Shown here in pieces: positions 49,253 through 59,023 of a stretch of DNA of 64,000 bases (its first letter is position 1; the number at the start of each line of letters is the position of its first letter). The notes under the pieces are model-generated. The model ran no database searches. It worked only from the letters and a program-made list of their open reading frames with translations, and had not been told where the DNA came from. Made by a program: the position numbers and the translations under genes. Source of the DNA: Vibrio quintilis (GTDB lineage Bacteria > Pseudomonadota > Gammaproteobacteria > Enterobacterales > Vibrionaceae); contig NZ_AP024897.1 of assembly GCF_024529975.1 (NCBI RefSeq), positions 372,001-436,000 of the forward strand. Reading direction: 5' to 3'.

Positions 49253-50692
49253 TCATCCCCGCTCTCTGCTCTGCACAACGGATGACATGATTTGCGGTAG
49301 CCGCAAAGAATGAGGCGCTATCCGGATATAGTTCAGGATGAGTGCAAGGCCTGCCAGACACAATGGCCCGGCAATTGCCATCATCAGCCGGAGATGAGTG
49401 GCTTGCACAAACCATGCTGCGCTGAGAAACATCCCGGTGGTACACAGCAGTAACACCAGTGACATATGATGATAAGGCAGTGGCTGGTGGCGTTGCCCGA
49501 TAAGTAAAACACACAGGCAGCGAATGCCCTGAGCAGCCGCAAGTGTCCACAAAATCCAGCCGATACCGTGATGCATCAGCAGTAGTGTTATCAGCAAGGT
49601 GCCCGCGGTGATGATCAGGTTTAACCGGAACAGGGCCGCAGTTCTCTTCTGAAAGAGCATGCCGAGATTAAGCAGCTCTGTGATTTCTTTAAAGACCGCA
49701 ATCACAAGAGTCATGATCAGCAGCTGCTGAGCCGGACCATAGTTCTCCGGCAGGGCGAGCCGGATAAAAGTCTGACCGGCAAAACAGATGAACACCGCCA
49801 GCGCCAGAATATACACAATCCCTGCCTGAGTCTGTCGGACGGCAGACTGTTCTCCCTGCTCTGATAACACCTGAAAACGTTTCGGCATCCACCACATACC
49901 AAAAGGCTGCACCAGAATACACATCGCCAGTGCAAACTTGGCAGCGATAGCATAATAGCCCAGTGTCGTCAGGTCTGATGCGTAGGCGATGATCCAGCGC
50001 TCAGCACCACTCAGCCCGAAAGCGATTAATGCGGACAGCATCAGCGGAGTGCTGTAAGCCAGCAGCTGTCTGGCCTGCGTTGGCGGGCGGATCGGAAAGC
50101 GGTTCACCTGGTGTAATGCGGCCAGCTGAACATAGCGGGTGAGGGTGCCGGCCAGCAAAATGCCGGTGACGGAAGGATGCCAGAACAGCACCGCGGTGAT
50201 CATGATAATCTGCAGCACCGTGGTGAGCACACTAATGCTGAAAAAGGTTGTCGCCCGATCATTCATCCGCAGCCATGCCAGATGCAGTGACACCGGCCCT
50301 TCAAATGCCAGTGCCAGTATCAGCAGTGCACATTCGGTTTTGGTCAGCGGTATGCTTTGCCACCACAGCTCCGGAATGCTCACTAAGATGGTCAGCAGCA
50401 GGACGCCGGTGCTGATGCCAATCAGCATGGAAAAAGTCATTAAACCGGCGGCCTGATGGAAGCGTTTTAATCCGTCACTCAGATGCCCGACGAAGCGATA
50501 GAGATTTTCATGCATTGCGGCTGTCGACAAAATACCGAGAAATGCCCCGATGCTGGCGATGAGCTCAAGTTTTCCGAGCTGCCCGGCATCAAGATAGTGG
50601 GTCATAAACGGCAGCATGATCAGCGACATGCCTTTCATCATCAGCAGCCCGGTGCCGTAAATCAGAATCGAGTGTACGGTTTTCCGTGTCAT
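49253..50692 (-). CDS. sypK: Wzx-like polysaccharide flippase (SypK-like)
   Basis: 479 aa from MTRKTVHSILIYG. The longer frame enters sypJ, while GAGAAG before this ATG and an ATGA overlap with sypJ support it. About 12-14 membrane helices follow, in the pattern of the polysaccharide_synt/MATE-like flippases (LMMKGMSLIMLPFMTHYLD at the N-terminus). It moves lipid-linked repeat units across the inner membrane. Confidence 0.85.
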   Translation of the reverse strand: MTRKTVHSILIYGTGLLMMKGMSLIMLPFMTHYLDAGQLGKLELIASIGAFLGILSTAAMHENLYRFVGHLSDGLKRFHQAAGLMTFSMLIGISTGVLLLTILVSIPELWWQSIPLTKTECALLILALAFEGPVSLHLAWLRMNDRATTFFSISVLTTVLQIIMITAVLFWHPSVTGILLAGTLTRYVQLAALHQVNRFPIRPPTQARQLLAYSTPLMLSALIAFGLSGAERWIIAYASDLTTLGYYAIAAKFALAMCILVQPFGMWWMPKRFQVLSEQGEQSAVRQTQAGIVYILALAVFICFAGQTFIRLALPENYGPAQQLLIMTLVIAVFKEITELLNLGMLFQKRTAALFRLNLIITAGTLLITLLLMHHGIGWILWTLAAAQGIRCLCVLLIGQRHQPLPYHHMSLVLLLCTTGMFLSAAWFVQATHLRLMMAIAGPLCLAGLALILNYIRIAPHSLRLPQIMSSVVQSRERG

Positions 50693-51939
50693 AGCTTCTC
50701 TCCTGCGGGCATGCTGCCGTTGCTGACAGGTGATGGAGAATCCTGAATACAATCAGCGATGGGCTGATAGCATTGCTCCGCCTGATAATCCTGAGCCATT
50801 CTGGCTGCTGACTGACCCAGCCGCTGAATCAGATGGGGATGATAAGCAGCCTGAAGGATCACCTCAGCCAGGCTCAATGGATCATCCGGCTTATATTTCA
50901 GGCAGTTCACATTGTGAGTTAACACCGTATCCCAGTAAGCGTTATCCCGTGGGATGATGACGCACATTTCAGCCGCCATCGCTTCCAGTACCGATAAACC
51001 AAAGGGTTCTTTTTTACTGGTGGAGACAAAAATATTGCTCTGGCGGCGGATCAGATCCAGATTATCCGGATCATGAAACCAGTAGACCCGGTCCATACTT
51101 TGCGGTGCCTGACTGACTTCAAGTGAAGAATCTTTTGGCCGGATAAAACAGATATTCGCAGTGAACCGGGGCAGGGCGCCCTCAAAGTGTTTCAACGCCT
51201 GAAGCAGTAAATCCAGCCCTTTCCATTTCAGTAAGGATGCACACCAGAATAAAGTGGGCTGATTGTACTGACAGGGACCGGGCCACTGCTTACCGCTCAG
51301 CCCGTTGGTAAAGGTCTGAAAATGCGGTGCTGACAGGATATTGCGGGCCATTGCTTCTGCTTTTTCCGCAGGCCTGCCGGATCGGTAATAAGCACAGATA
51401 GCATTCGCCATACTGGTTTTGGCTGAGGCAAGAAAAAACACCTGATCGGCCCTGACCAGACAACCGCCGGTCGCCCGTGAGTAACCAACCGGACCGTGTA
51501 TCAGCTGAATGATTCTGTATTTGAGCAGGTAGCTCAGCAGATACAGTGCCATATCCACGCCAGGGCCGGATGCGCCAATGACAGTGTCAAACGGTCCGGT
51601 AGTAAAACGCAGACGTAATAGCATCATCAGGTAGATGAAATGCTTAATCCAGAAAGCGATGCCCTGCGTTGCCTGGCTGAACTGTCCGACAGACGGGAGC
51701 AGTACGATGTCAATATGATGCGTTGCCCGGGGACTTTTCCGCCATGAATCCGGATCACGGGTGGCAATGGTGAAACGGGTTTTTTCCGGGTCGCATAAAG
51801 TGAGTATCTCACGGGTTGCAATCTTGGAACCGCCCTTAAACGCAATCGGATCAAATACCAGGCAATGTTTCCTTGAGTCACGTTGCCCTGAATCATATTG
51901 TCTGAGGCGATCCTGTTGTGGAGTATGCTGTTGTGTCAT
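50689..51939 (-). CDS. sypJ: Glycosyltransferase family 4 (SypJ-like)
   Basis: 416 aa from MTQQHTPQQ with GGGAGG correctly spaced; longer frames run into sypI. The GT-B domain has VFDPIAFKGGSKIATREIL, LFWCASLLKWKGLDLLLQAL and SKKEPFGLSVLEAMAAEMC. The start codon is just 1 bp after the sypI stop, so coupling is likely. Confidence 0.84.
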   Translation of the reverse strand: MTQQHTPQQDRLRQYDSGQRDSRKHCLVFDPIAFKGGSKIATREILTLCDPEKTRFTIATRDPDSWRKSPRATHHIDIVLLPSVGQFSQATQGIAFWIKHFIYLMMLLRLRFTTGPFDTVIGASGPGVDMALYLLSYLLKYRIIQLIHGPVGYSRATGGCLVRADQVFFLASAKTSMANAICAYYRSGRPAEKAEAMARNILSAPHFQTFTNGLSGKQWPGPCQYNQPTLFWCASLLKWKGLDLLLQALKHFEGALPRFTANICFIRPKDSSLEVSQAPQSMDRVYWFHDPDNLDLIRRQSNIFVSTSKKEPFGLSVLEAMAAEMCVIIPRDNAYWDTVLTHNVNCLKYKPDDPLSLAEVILQAAYHPHLIQRLGQSAARMAQDYQAEQCYQPIADCIQDSPSPVSNGSMPAGEKL

Positions 51940-51940
51940 A

Positions 51941-53143
51941 TCAGCCTCCCTGAAACAGTCGCTTGGATACGTAAGTTTTGATTGGGCGGCAGGCCGCAAA
52001 CCACGAAAGACTGGGAATGAGTCTGGCAGATATGGCTTTGCGGTAGTGAGATTCGATCGCCTGAGTGTTGTGCTCAATCGTGTAATTCTTACGAATATGT
52101 GCATTGGCATTTTGGGCGAGCCTGCGTGCTGCTTCCGGTTTTTTCAGGATGAGCCGCATCATATCGACCATGGGCTTCACGCCGGTATTTTTATACAGCA
52201 AACCATGCTTTTTGTGACTGATGATTTCCGGAATTCCCCCGGTTTCCGGAGCGATAATCGGCAGCTCTGCCAGTGCAGCTTCAGTGATCACCAGACCGAA
52301 AGGCTCATTTCTGGCACCACTGATAAAGGCGTCAGCCCCACGCATCCAGCCCATTGCATTGTCTTTCTCCCCGACAAAATGTACTTGTTCGGTCAGGTGA
52401 AGCTCATCGGTAATCAGTTCGAGTTTTTTGCGCATTGGTCCGTCACCAATCACAACCAGGTGGGTTTGCGGGTATTCCAGTGCAATGTGTCTGAGTGCCG
52501 AGAGGATCCGGTCGATTCCTTTGCGTTTAATCAGTGAGCCGACCGTCAGAAAAATATAAGTATCTTCAGGAAGGTCAAGATACTGGTGAATATCAACGGC
52601 TTCATATCCTGCCAGACGTTCTGTATCGATGCCGTTATGAATCACTGACAGCCGGGACTGCGGATAGCCATCGCGAATCAGGGAGCGGGTCACGGCATCA
52701 CTGACGGCAATAATACCGGGAGAAAAATGCAGCCCGAGCGTCAGCCGGTCCCGTGCCGGATAATCGGTATGAATCTGTGTCAGCAGCGGAATATTCATGA
52801 TTCTGGCACTGAAGTTCATCCACTGGCAGGGGGCGGCGCTGTTGAGATGAATCAGATTGATACCCTTTGATTTGATCATCCGGATGCCTTGCTTAATTAA
52901 CCTGAACCAGGCAAGCAGATTGACGCGGGGTTTACGCCAGCCAAACAACAGCGGAAATTCAGAAAGTTCACTGTTGAACCCCATTCTCTTCACTTCCGTG
53001 TGCAGCGCCTCACTGTTGGTCCAGATAAACGGGCGGAAACTGTTTTTATCCAGATGGTTCAGGTGTTCCAGCAGGCAACGTTCACTGCCGCGAATCCAGT
53101 TATCGCCGTAGTGAACAAACAAGATATGGTGCTTTTTTTTCAT
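51941..53143 (-). CDS. sypI: Glycosyltransferase family 4 (SypI-like)
   Basis: 400 aa. It has a GT-B fold with HYGDNWIRGSERCLLEHLN at the N-terminus, VIHNGIDTERL, TVGSLIKRKGIDRILSAL, and the ARNEPFGLVITEAALAELP catalytic E-x7-E motif. A perfect AAGGAGG precedes the ATG. It heads the sypI-J-K-L unit behind the best sigma-54 promoter of the locus. Confidence 0.86.
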   Translation of the reverse strand: MKKKHHILFVHYGDNWIRGSERCLLEHLNHLDKNSFRPFIWTNSEALHTEVKRMGFNSELSEFPLLFGWRKPRVNLLAWFRLIKQGIRMIKSKGINLIHLNSAAPCQWMNFSARIMNIPLLTQIHTDYPARDRLTLGLHFSPGIIAVSDAVTRSLIRDGYPQSRLSVIHNGIDTERLAGYEAVDIHQYLDLPEDTYIFLTVGSLIKRKGIDRILSALRHIALEYPQTHLVVIGDGPMRKKLELITDELHLTEQVHFVGEKDNAMGWMRGADAFISGARNEPFGLVITEAALAELPIIAPETGGIPEIISHKKHGLLYKNTGVKPMVDMMRLILKKPEAARRLAQNANAHIRKNYTIEHNTQAIESHYRKAISARLIPSLSWFAACRPIKTYVSKRLFQGG

Positions 53144-53171
53144 GGCTTCCTCCTTGGGTTTCTATTGATAT

Positions 53172-53187
53172 AGCAAAGGAGGTGCCA
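53172..53187 (-). promoter_or_regulatory. Sigma-54 promoter of sypI-J-K-L (perfect consensus)
   Basis: The minus strand reads TGGCACCTCCTTTGCT, an exact match to TGGCACnnnnnTTGCW. It ends 29 bp before the sypI ATG. Confidence 0.92.
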
Positions 53188-53243
53188 ATTAATTTTATAT
53201 ATATCTCATTGAATATTAAGTAATTTTAAATTGTTATTTTTTG

Positions 53244-53258
53244 TTCTCAAAATGAGAA
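53244..53258 (-). promoter_or_regulatory. SypG enhancer-like palindrome upstream of sypI
   Basis: TTCTCAAAATGAGAA is a perfect palindrome (TTCTCA-N3-TGAGAA), 58-72 bp upstream of the -24 element at 53186. Confidence 0.8.
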
Positions 53259-53263
53259 TCAGA

Positions 53264-54292
53264 TTAAACAAAATATTTTTTCATCATATCAGGAATCATG
53301 GTGAGGTTTGAGTAATGACTGACAATGGTTTCCCGCGCCTGAGTCTGCATTTGCCGGCGCTCAGTTGCTGAAAGGTGACACCAGTCCTGAATACAGCTCA
53401 CCAGCTCTTGTGCCTGCCGGACCAGATAGCCATTTTCTCCGTGACGGATCAGCTCGGGTAATTCACCCACAGCGGTTGCTGCGACCGGAATACCACGGCC
53501 CATGGCTTCAAGTGCTGCCATCGGTAAGCCTTCAGCTCTTGAGCAGATAATCAGCAGCCCGATGTCCGGCCAGAATGTATCCATACAGCTTTTGTGACCG
53601 TGAAGAATCAGGTTGTGCTGCCCGGAGCAGCTCAGCTGGCTGAGCATCGGGCCGTCACCATAACAGTGAATGTTAGTCTCCGGCAGCAACCGGGTGATTT
53701 CCGGCAGAAAATCCGGACCTTTCTCATAGCTTAACCGGCCGACAAACGCGATTTGTTTACCGTCACTCAGGGGTAATTGTTCCGTATCAACGAAGTTATT
53801 GACCTTCTCAGTACGGAAAGGGATCCGTTGCTGAATCAGCTGACTGACGGCCAGACTCTGGTCTGACATAAACGCGGTAATCCGGTCCAGCAGGTCGTAC
53901 CATTTGACCCGGCCGGTGGGGATCTCGCCGGCATGGAAGGTCGAAATTTGTCTGAATGACTCTTTCGAGGTGCGCCGGGCCAGTTTGCACAGCAGGCTGG
54001 CTTTATATCCGTGGGCATGAACCACAGCCGGACGAAACCGGTGGATGGCCTGCTTAAGAGCCGCAGCGGTTTTATGATGCGGAAAATACTCAGACAGTAT
54101 CGTAAAGGGAATTTCATGCTGCCTGAGCTTTTCAGCCATTTCATCACTGTCCGGGTACGTTTTAAGTAAAATAATCCGTACCGGACGATGGATTTTCAGA
54201 CCGCAGGCTAACTGAAGTACATGGCTTTCAATGCCACCAAAAATCCGGCTGTCCAGCACCAGCCATATTTCATTCCTTTGAAATAAATTCAT
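53264..54292 (-). CDS. sypH: Glycosyltransferase family 4 (SypH-like)
   Basis: 342 aa from MNLFQRNE; the frame continues upstream inside sypG. The GT-B fold has LVLDSRIFGGIESHVLQLA, HAHGYKASLLCK, IAFVGRLSYEKGPDFLPEI and the CSRAEGLPMAALEAMGRGIP motif. The start lies 23 bp inside the end of sypG, so the regulator and this transferase are co-expressed. Confidence 0.84.
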   Translation of the reverse strand: MNLFQRNEIWLVLDSRIFGGIESHVLQLACGLKIHRPVRIILLKTYPDSDEMAEKLRQHEIPFTILSEYFPHHKTAAALKQAIHRFRPAVVHAHGYKASLLCKLARRTSKESFRQISTFHAGEIPTGRVKWYDLLDRITAFMSDQSLAVSQLIQQRIPFRTEKVNNFVDTEQLPLSDGKQIAFVGRLSYEKGPDFLPEITRLLPETNIHCYGDGPMLSQLSCSGQHNLILHGHKSCMDTFWPDIGLLIICSRAEGLPMAALEAMGRGIPVAATAVGELPELIRHGENGYLVRQAQELVSCIQDWCHLSATERRQMQTQARETIVSHYSNLTMIPDMMKKYFV

Positions 54293-55814
54293 CCTGCTCT
54301 GTTTCCCATGCTTGTTTTTTGCGGTAAACCGTTGACGGGCTGAGTTCCAGTAATACGGCAGCATTCAATACATTGCCGTCACAGTAGTCGATCGCCTGTT
54401 GGATGGTTTCCCGTTCCACCTGCCACATCGGGCGGATTGTCGGAGAGGTGATGACTGCCGGAGAAACTTCAGTCTCAGTCTCAGTCTCTGTTTCTGTTGC
54501 CGCGGCTTTGGCTATTTCCGGTGGTCTGTGAATGGTTTCCTGAAGTGGTGGGGCGGGTGTTTCCCGGATAGCATCAACAACAGCCTGCCTGTTCGTACGC
54601 TGGCCTGCATCCCGATTGTTTTGAGAACTGCCCGGTGACGGACGCTTCTGTTTGATTTGTTCCGGCAGATGTTCCGCGTTTACCGTGGCATCATTATTCA
54701 GGACCACAATATTGCGCATAATGTTTTGTAGTTGCCGGACATTTCCCGGCCAGTGATATTTCTTCAGCAGCGACTGAGCATCACGGCTGATGGCCGTAAA
54801 GCGTTTTTTATCCTGTTTGGCATATCTGACCAGAAAGTTTTGCGCCAGCGCGATGATGTCATTACCGCGATCCCGTAACGGCGGCATTTCCACCGGCACG
54901 ACGTTCACCCGGTAGTAGAGATCTTCCCGAAAGCGGCCCGCTTCGACTTCTTCGAGCGGGTCACGGTTTGTGGCGCAAATAATCCGGACATCGACTTTCT
55001 GTTCTCTGGAACCACCCAGCGGGGTGAAGGTGCCGGACTGCAAAAAGCGCAGCAGTTTTTTCTGCATATCCAGTTCCATTTCACACAACTCATCAAGAAA
55101 CAAAGTGCCGCCGTCGGCCTGAGACGCCGCACCTTTACGATCGGTGGTTGCACCGGTAAAAGCACCTTTCATATGACCGAAAATTTCACTTTCGAGTAAA
55201 TCCCTGGGGATTGCGCCACAGTTGAGGGCGACAAATGGTTTGTTTTGGCGCTGGCTGTGTTCATGAATCGCTTCGGCACAAACCTCTTTCCCCGTGCCAC
55301 TTTCACCGATGATAAATACACTGGCTGTGGTCGGTGCGACAGATTCAACAATTTTGTAAACGGCCTGCATTGGTAACGATGAACCAATAAAGCCGTGAAA
55401 ATTTTTCCGGCTGTATCGGTGCTCCATATCTTCTACCAGATGCGCCAGTTTACTGCGCTGAAGGTGCAGGTTGATTGAGGTTTTCAGCCGGTCAGCATTG
55501 ATCGGTTTTTCAATAAAGTCATCGGCCCCTTTCTGCATCAGGTTCACAGCAATATCCACTGAACCATGCGCGGTCGCAATAATGACCACGGTCGGAATTT
55601 CATGCTCACTGATCCAGTCCAGCACTTTTTCACCGGACATATCAGGCAGTTTTAAATCCAGAATGACCACCTGAGGTTTTTGCTTGCCGATAAAATCAAT
55701 CGCCTCAGCGCCGGTTTCAAGATGGAATAAATCGAATGGCTCATCTTTGACGTACTGTTTGTATAAGATGGCGAGTGAGCTGGAGTCTTCAACGAGTAAT
55801 ACTTTGTTTCTCAT
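54270..55814 (-). CDS. sypG: Sigma-54-dependent response regulator SypG
   Basis: 514 aa. The receiver (1-120) has the phospho-acceptor D53 in VILDLKLPDMSG. The AAA+ domain (about 145-385) has Walker A GESGTGKEV, the sigma-54 contact loop GAFTGA and Walker B GGTLFLDE. A polar linker with a Thr-Glu repeat (about 390-455) leads to a Fis-type HTH (NVLNAAVLLELSPSTVYRKK). It should activate the four syp promoters when phosphorylated by SypF. It is encoded between sypF and sypH. Confidence 0.93.
   Translation of the reverse strand: MRNKVLLVEDSSSLAILYKQYVKDEPFDLFHLETGAEAIDFIGKQKPQVVILDLKLPDMSGEKVLDWISEHEIPTVVIIATAHGSVDIAVNLMQKGADDFIEKPINADRLKTSINLHLQRSKLAHLVEDMEHRYSRKNFHGFIGSSLPMQAVYKIVESVAPTTASVFIIGESGTGKEVCAEAIHEHSQRQNKPFVALNCGAIPRDLLESEIFGHMKGAFTGATTDRKGAASQADGGTLFLDELCEMELDMQKKLLRFLQSGTFTPLGGSREQKVDVRIICATNRDPLEEVEAGRFREDLYYRVNVVPVEMPPLRDRGNDIIALAQNFLVRYAKQDKKRFTAISRDAQSLLKKYHWPGNVRQLQNIMRNIVVLNNDATVNAEHLPEQIKQKRPSPGSSQNNRDAGQRTNRQAVVDAIRETPAPPLQETIHRPPEIAKAAATETETETETEVSPAVITSPTIRPMWQVERETIQQAIDYCDGNVLNAAVLLELSPSTVYRKKQAWETEQDEFISKE
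54471..54488. repeat. Hexanucleotide tandem repeat in the sypG linker
   Basis: Three exact AGTCTC units, encoding Glu-Thr pairs on the minus strand (ETETET), with a degenerate continuation. Gain or loss of a unit stays in frame, changing only linker length. Confidence 0.7.
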
Positions 55815-55952
55815 TCAGAATCGACCTTCCTGATTTATATCCAATTGGTTCCTTAATATATAGTTCATGTTTGGCCGGGTGAGAAATCCGGCCTGCTTAT
55901 TTTGTCAAATCAAACGGTGGTTTTTCCTGGGCTTCGCATTGAAAGCTTCTCA

Positions 55953-58214
55953 TCAGGACATTGATTTTCGCTGTTGCAATGCTGCAATGGAGTCGGCTGC
56001 CAGTTGTGGCAGTGTTGCTCCGGCCTGATAAGCTTCTTCCTCTTTGCCATCGATACATAAATGTTCAATCTGTCTGGCAAGCTCTGAAAGACTGCGGTTG
56101 CCCAGTGCCAGCGCAGAACTGCCCAGGGTGTGGGTTTCAAACTTGAGGCATTCCGCTTTTTTGTTGGCAATGGCACAGCTGATTTTTTTGACCCGCTGTT
56201 GGCACTCTTCAACATAATGATCAATCAGCACCGGCAATACTTCGAGACTGGTATCGGCGATGACCTGTTGAATGATGATGTCATCGACCAGTCCGTCGGG
56301 TTGATGGGGAAGGGGGGCTGCGAGGTTTTCCGGGCCGGATTGCGGTAATACCGGCGGCGGAGTGATTTCGCCCGCGCCAAACTCATCTTCTTTCAGATAC
56401 AGGGCCATTTTTTCCAGCAGTTGTGAAAGACGAACCGGTTTTGATAAGTAGTCTGTCAAGCCTGCCGCGATAAAGCGTTCTTTATCGCCATGCAGCGCAT
56501 GCGCCGTGAGTGCAATGATCGGTAATTCTGCCTTTTGTCTGTCGGCCATCGCTCTGATTTCCTGACAGGCCTGCATGCCATCCATCAGTGGCATCGACAT
56601 ATCCATAAATACCAGATCAAAGTGGTTATCTGCGACTTTTTCGACCGCTTCAAGGCCGTTTTGGGCGATTTCAATATGGATACCTGCATGCAGAAACATA
56701 TTTTCAATCACGATTTGGTTGGCTTTATTATCTTCAGCAACCAGAATCCGGGCATGTTCCCACTCCGGTCTGATTTCCATCACAGCTTCCTGATCGGTTG
56801 GTTTTCCGTCAGATTCGCCCAACTGGATCTGAAACGTAAAAGTTGAACCCTTACCCGGCTGACTTTCCGCAAAGATCTGGCCGTCCATCAATTCGCAGAG
56901 TTTACGACAGATAGCCAACCCTAACCCTGAGCCTTCCTGGGTTCTGGAGTAAGTGTTATCAGCCATCGTGAACTCTTCAAACAGAAGAGGAATCATTGCC
57001 GGTTCAATCCCGATGCCGGTATCAATCACTTGACCGGTCAGGGTGATGCTATTGTCATCGGCGTCAGCATAAATGTGTACCTGAATTAATCCTGTCCGGG
57101 TGAATTTCACCGCATTGCCAATCAGGTTATGCATAATTTGCTGCACACGGTATTGATCGCCGCTGACCCACTGAGGGACAGAAGGTGCGATGGTGGATTC
57201 AAGACAAATACTTTTTTGACAGGCGGACGGACGAAAACTGCTGACGACCTGATGAATACATTGGTGAAGATCAAACGGTTTGCGCTCCAGAGACAGGGTG
57301 TTCGATTCCATCTTGGTGTAGTCGAGAATATCATTGATCACTGACATCAGAAAAAAGCCGGACTGGCTGGCAGTGTCAACCAGCTGAGTCTGATTTTTAT
57401 CTAAAGATGTCTCTTTTATCAGCGACAATAATCCAAGCACACCATTGAGCGGTGTCCGGATCTCATGCGACATCGACGCGAGAAACAAAGATTTACTCTG
57501 GCTGGCATCTTCCGCCTGATGGCGGGCGATCTTCAAATCATCATAGCTTTTTGCCAGGCTGGAAGACATCTGATTAAACGCATCTGCCACTTCTCCTAAT
57601 TCATCAGTAGAATTCAGGGTGACCTGATATCCCGGCCCTTCCTGTGTCAGCTTTTTGGCCGCCTGAGTGAGTTTGGTTAAACCTTTGGTCAGATAATGAC
57701 CAATGAAAAAAGAGAACAGCGCCACCAGCAGAACTTCAATGATGGCAATGCCGGTCATCGAATGGCGGGCCCTGGTGATTTGCGCGGTGATCGATTTATT
57801 ACAGAAACCGATGTCGATATGACCGTAGGTGGATTCATTGGTTTTCAGATCGACCCGCACATCGAAGATACCGTCATCTACGTCATGCAAACTGTGGTCA
57901 ATAGTGCTTTCCTGCTGAAGGTGTTTAGGATCGCCGGAGGTAATTAATGTTTTGCCATAACTGATGATCCGGATATAGACGATATCTTCAGACGCGGTTA
58001 CTTCTTTGATGACTTCATCCAGCGAGCTGAGGTCAAAAGACAGAATGTCTTTTTCAACCGCTTTGGCAAAAATATTGGCCGTAGTATTAGCGCGCTGAAT
58101 CAGCTGAGTCTCGGCAGATTCAGTCATAAAAGACATTGCACTGATCACAATGATGACCAGTAAGATAATCTCAATCAATGCAATGCCGAGAATGGTTTTG
58201 GTTTTGAACTTCAT
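55953..58214 (-). CDS. sypF: Hybrid sensor kinase SypF with receiver and HPt domains
   Basis: 753 aa from MKFKTKTILG. Longer frames reach into sypD, and the ATG one codon earlier is also possible. Two membrane helices (about 7-29 and 153-174) enclose a periplasmic sensor. HAMP (about 175-225), HisKA with H250 in SMSHEIRTPLNG, HATPase (GSGLGLAI), a receiver with D538 in VFMDMSMP and an HPt with H695 in ETHTLGSSA follow. This full phosphorelay can pass phosphate to SypG. V. fischeri SypF uses H250 from memory, which supports this start. Confidence 0.9.
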   Translation of the reverse strand: MKFKTKTILGIALIEIILLVIIVISAMSFMTESAETQLIQRANTTANIFAKAVEKDILSFDLSSLDEVIKEVTASEDIVYIRIISYGKTLITSGDPKHLQQESTIDHSLHDVDDGIFDVRVDLKTNESTYGHIDIGFCNKSITAQITRARHSMTGIAIIEVLLVALFSFFIGHYLTKGLTKLTQAAKKLTQEGPGYQVTLNSTDELGEVADAFNQMSSSLAKSYDDLKIARHQAEDASQSKSLFLASMSHEIRTPLNGVLGLLSLIKETSLDKNQTQLVDTASQSGFFLMSVINDILDYTKMESNTLSLERKPFDLHQCIHQVVSSFRPSACQKSICLESTIAPSVPQWVSGDQYRVQQIMHNLIGNAVKFTRTGLIQVHIYADADDNSITLTGQVIDTGIGIEPAMIPLLFEEFTMADNTYSRTQEGSGLGLAICRKLCELMDGQIFAESQPGKGSTFTFQIQLGESDGKPTDQEAVMEIRPEWEHARILVAEDNKANQIVIENMFLHAGIHIEIAQNGLEAVEKVADNHFDLVFMDMSMPLMDGMQACQEIRAMADRQKAELPIIALTAHALHGDKERFIAAGLTDYLSKPVRLSQLLEKMALYLKEDEFGAGEITPPPVLPQSGPENLAAPLPHQPDGLVDDIIIQQVIADTSLEVLPVLIDHYVEECQQRVKKISCAIANKKAECLKFETHTLGSSALALGNRSLSELARQIEHLCIDGKEEEAYQAGATLPQLAADSIAALQQRKSMS

Positions 58215-58336
58215 CATTCTTCCCGTCTGGAGTGATTGCTTTTGTTCAGAGTGATCGTGATTATTCATAACCTTAGCCGACATCTGCCGGGTTTTCCTTT
58301 TTACATCTTTTATGGCGTATGGTTCGCGCATCTCAA

Positions 58337-59023
58337 TCATGCATAAGTGGAGAGCATATCGCTCTTCATCAGCCATTGCGTCAGCCGCTGTTTTAAGCGG
58401 GCCGGTAACAACGGGATCCGGTTCAGCTCCCGGATGAGTTCCAGCCGCAGCGGCGGCTGGTCTCTGCCATTTAAAATGGTGCCCAGCAATGAAATCTGAT
58501 CTGCACCGAGCAGGGTCATCGCTTTTTTCAGCTGGCTGGAGCTGGTTACACCGCCCATCACGACCAGAATGGTCTGATCACAAACACTGGCAACGCAGTG
58601 GGCAGGAATATTACCCCGGTTGATGTTGAGCAACGGCGATGTGTCCACAATCACCCGGTCAAATTGTTGCAGCCAGCTTTGCATCTGCCCGCTGAGTATG
58701 GCCGGATCTTTATAGCGCAGCAGCGTCGCCGGTTCGCCGGGAATACTCAGGCCGGTGAACAGGCGGGATGTTTCTTTATGCTCTATCCATTGCTCAGCAG
58801 TGTCTCCGGGCAGCATGCTGATGTCACTGAAGGCCGGATTGAACAGATTCAGGTCAACCAGCAGGGTTTGGTGGCCGGCCAGCAGGTATCGTTCGGTCAG
58901 TGCACTGGCGACCGAGGTAACGCCTTCTCCGGTCTGGCAGGCGGTAATACAGACCGAGCGTGCACCTGCCATTTCAGCAGCCAGATAAATCTGTTCAACT
59001 TCAGCATGGGTTGCAGGAATCAT
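58337..59023 (-). CDS. sypD: SypD-like BY-kinase/MinD-type ATPase with altered P-loop
   Basis: 228 aa. The CpsD/CapB fold is visible: the P-loop region VCITACQTGEGVTSVASAL, A' motif LLVDLNLFNPAF and Walker B-like VIVDTSPLL. The P-loop position usually Lys is Val (GEGVTS versus GEGKTS), and the C-terminus has only one Tyr (STYA) and no Tyr cluster. Autokinase activity is therefore doubtful. It probably partners SypO in length control. AGGAG precedes the ATG, which overlaps the sypC stop. Confidence 0.82.
   Translation of the reverse strand: MIPATHAEVEQIYLAAEMAGARSVCITACQTGEGVTSVASALTERYLLAGHQTLLVDLNLFNPAFSDISMLPGDTAEQWIEHKETSRLFTGLSIPGEPATLLRYKDPAILSGQMQSWLQQFDRVIVDTSPLLNINRGNIPAHCVASVCDQTILVVMGGVTSSSQLKKAMTLLGADQISLLGTILNGRDQPPLRLELIRELNRIPLLPARLKQRLTQWLMKSDMLSTYA

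Noticed and set aside
58215..58336. A remnant of sypE between sypD and sypF
   Set aside because: About 120 bp only; the upstream in-frame extension of sypF shows no receiver, kinase or phosphatase motif.
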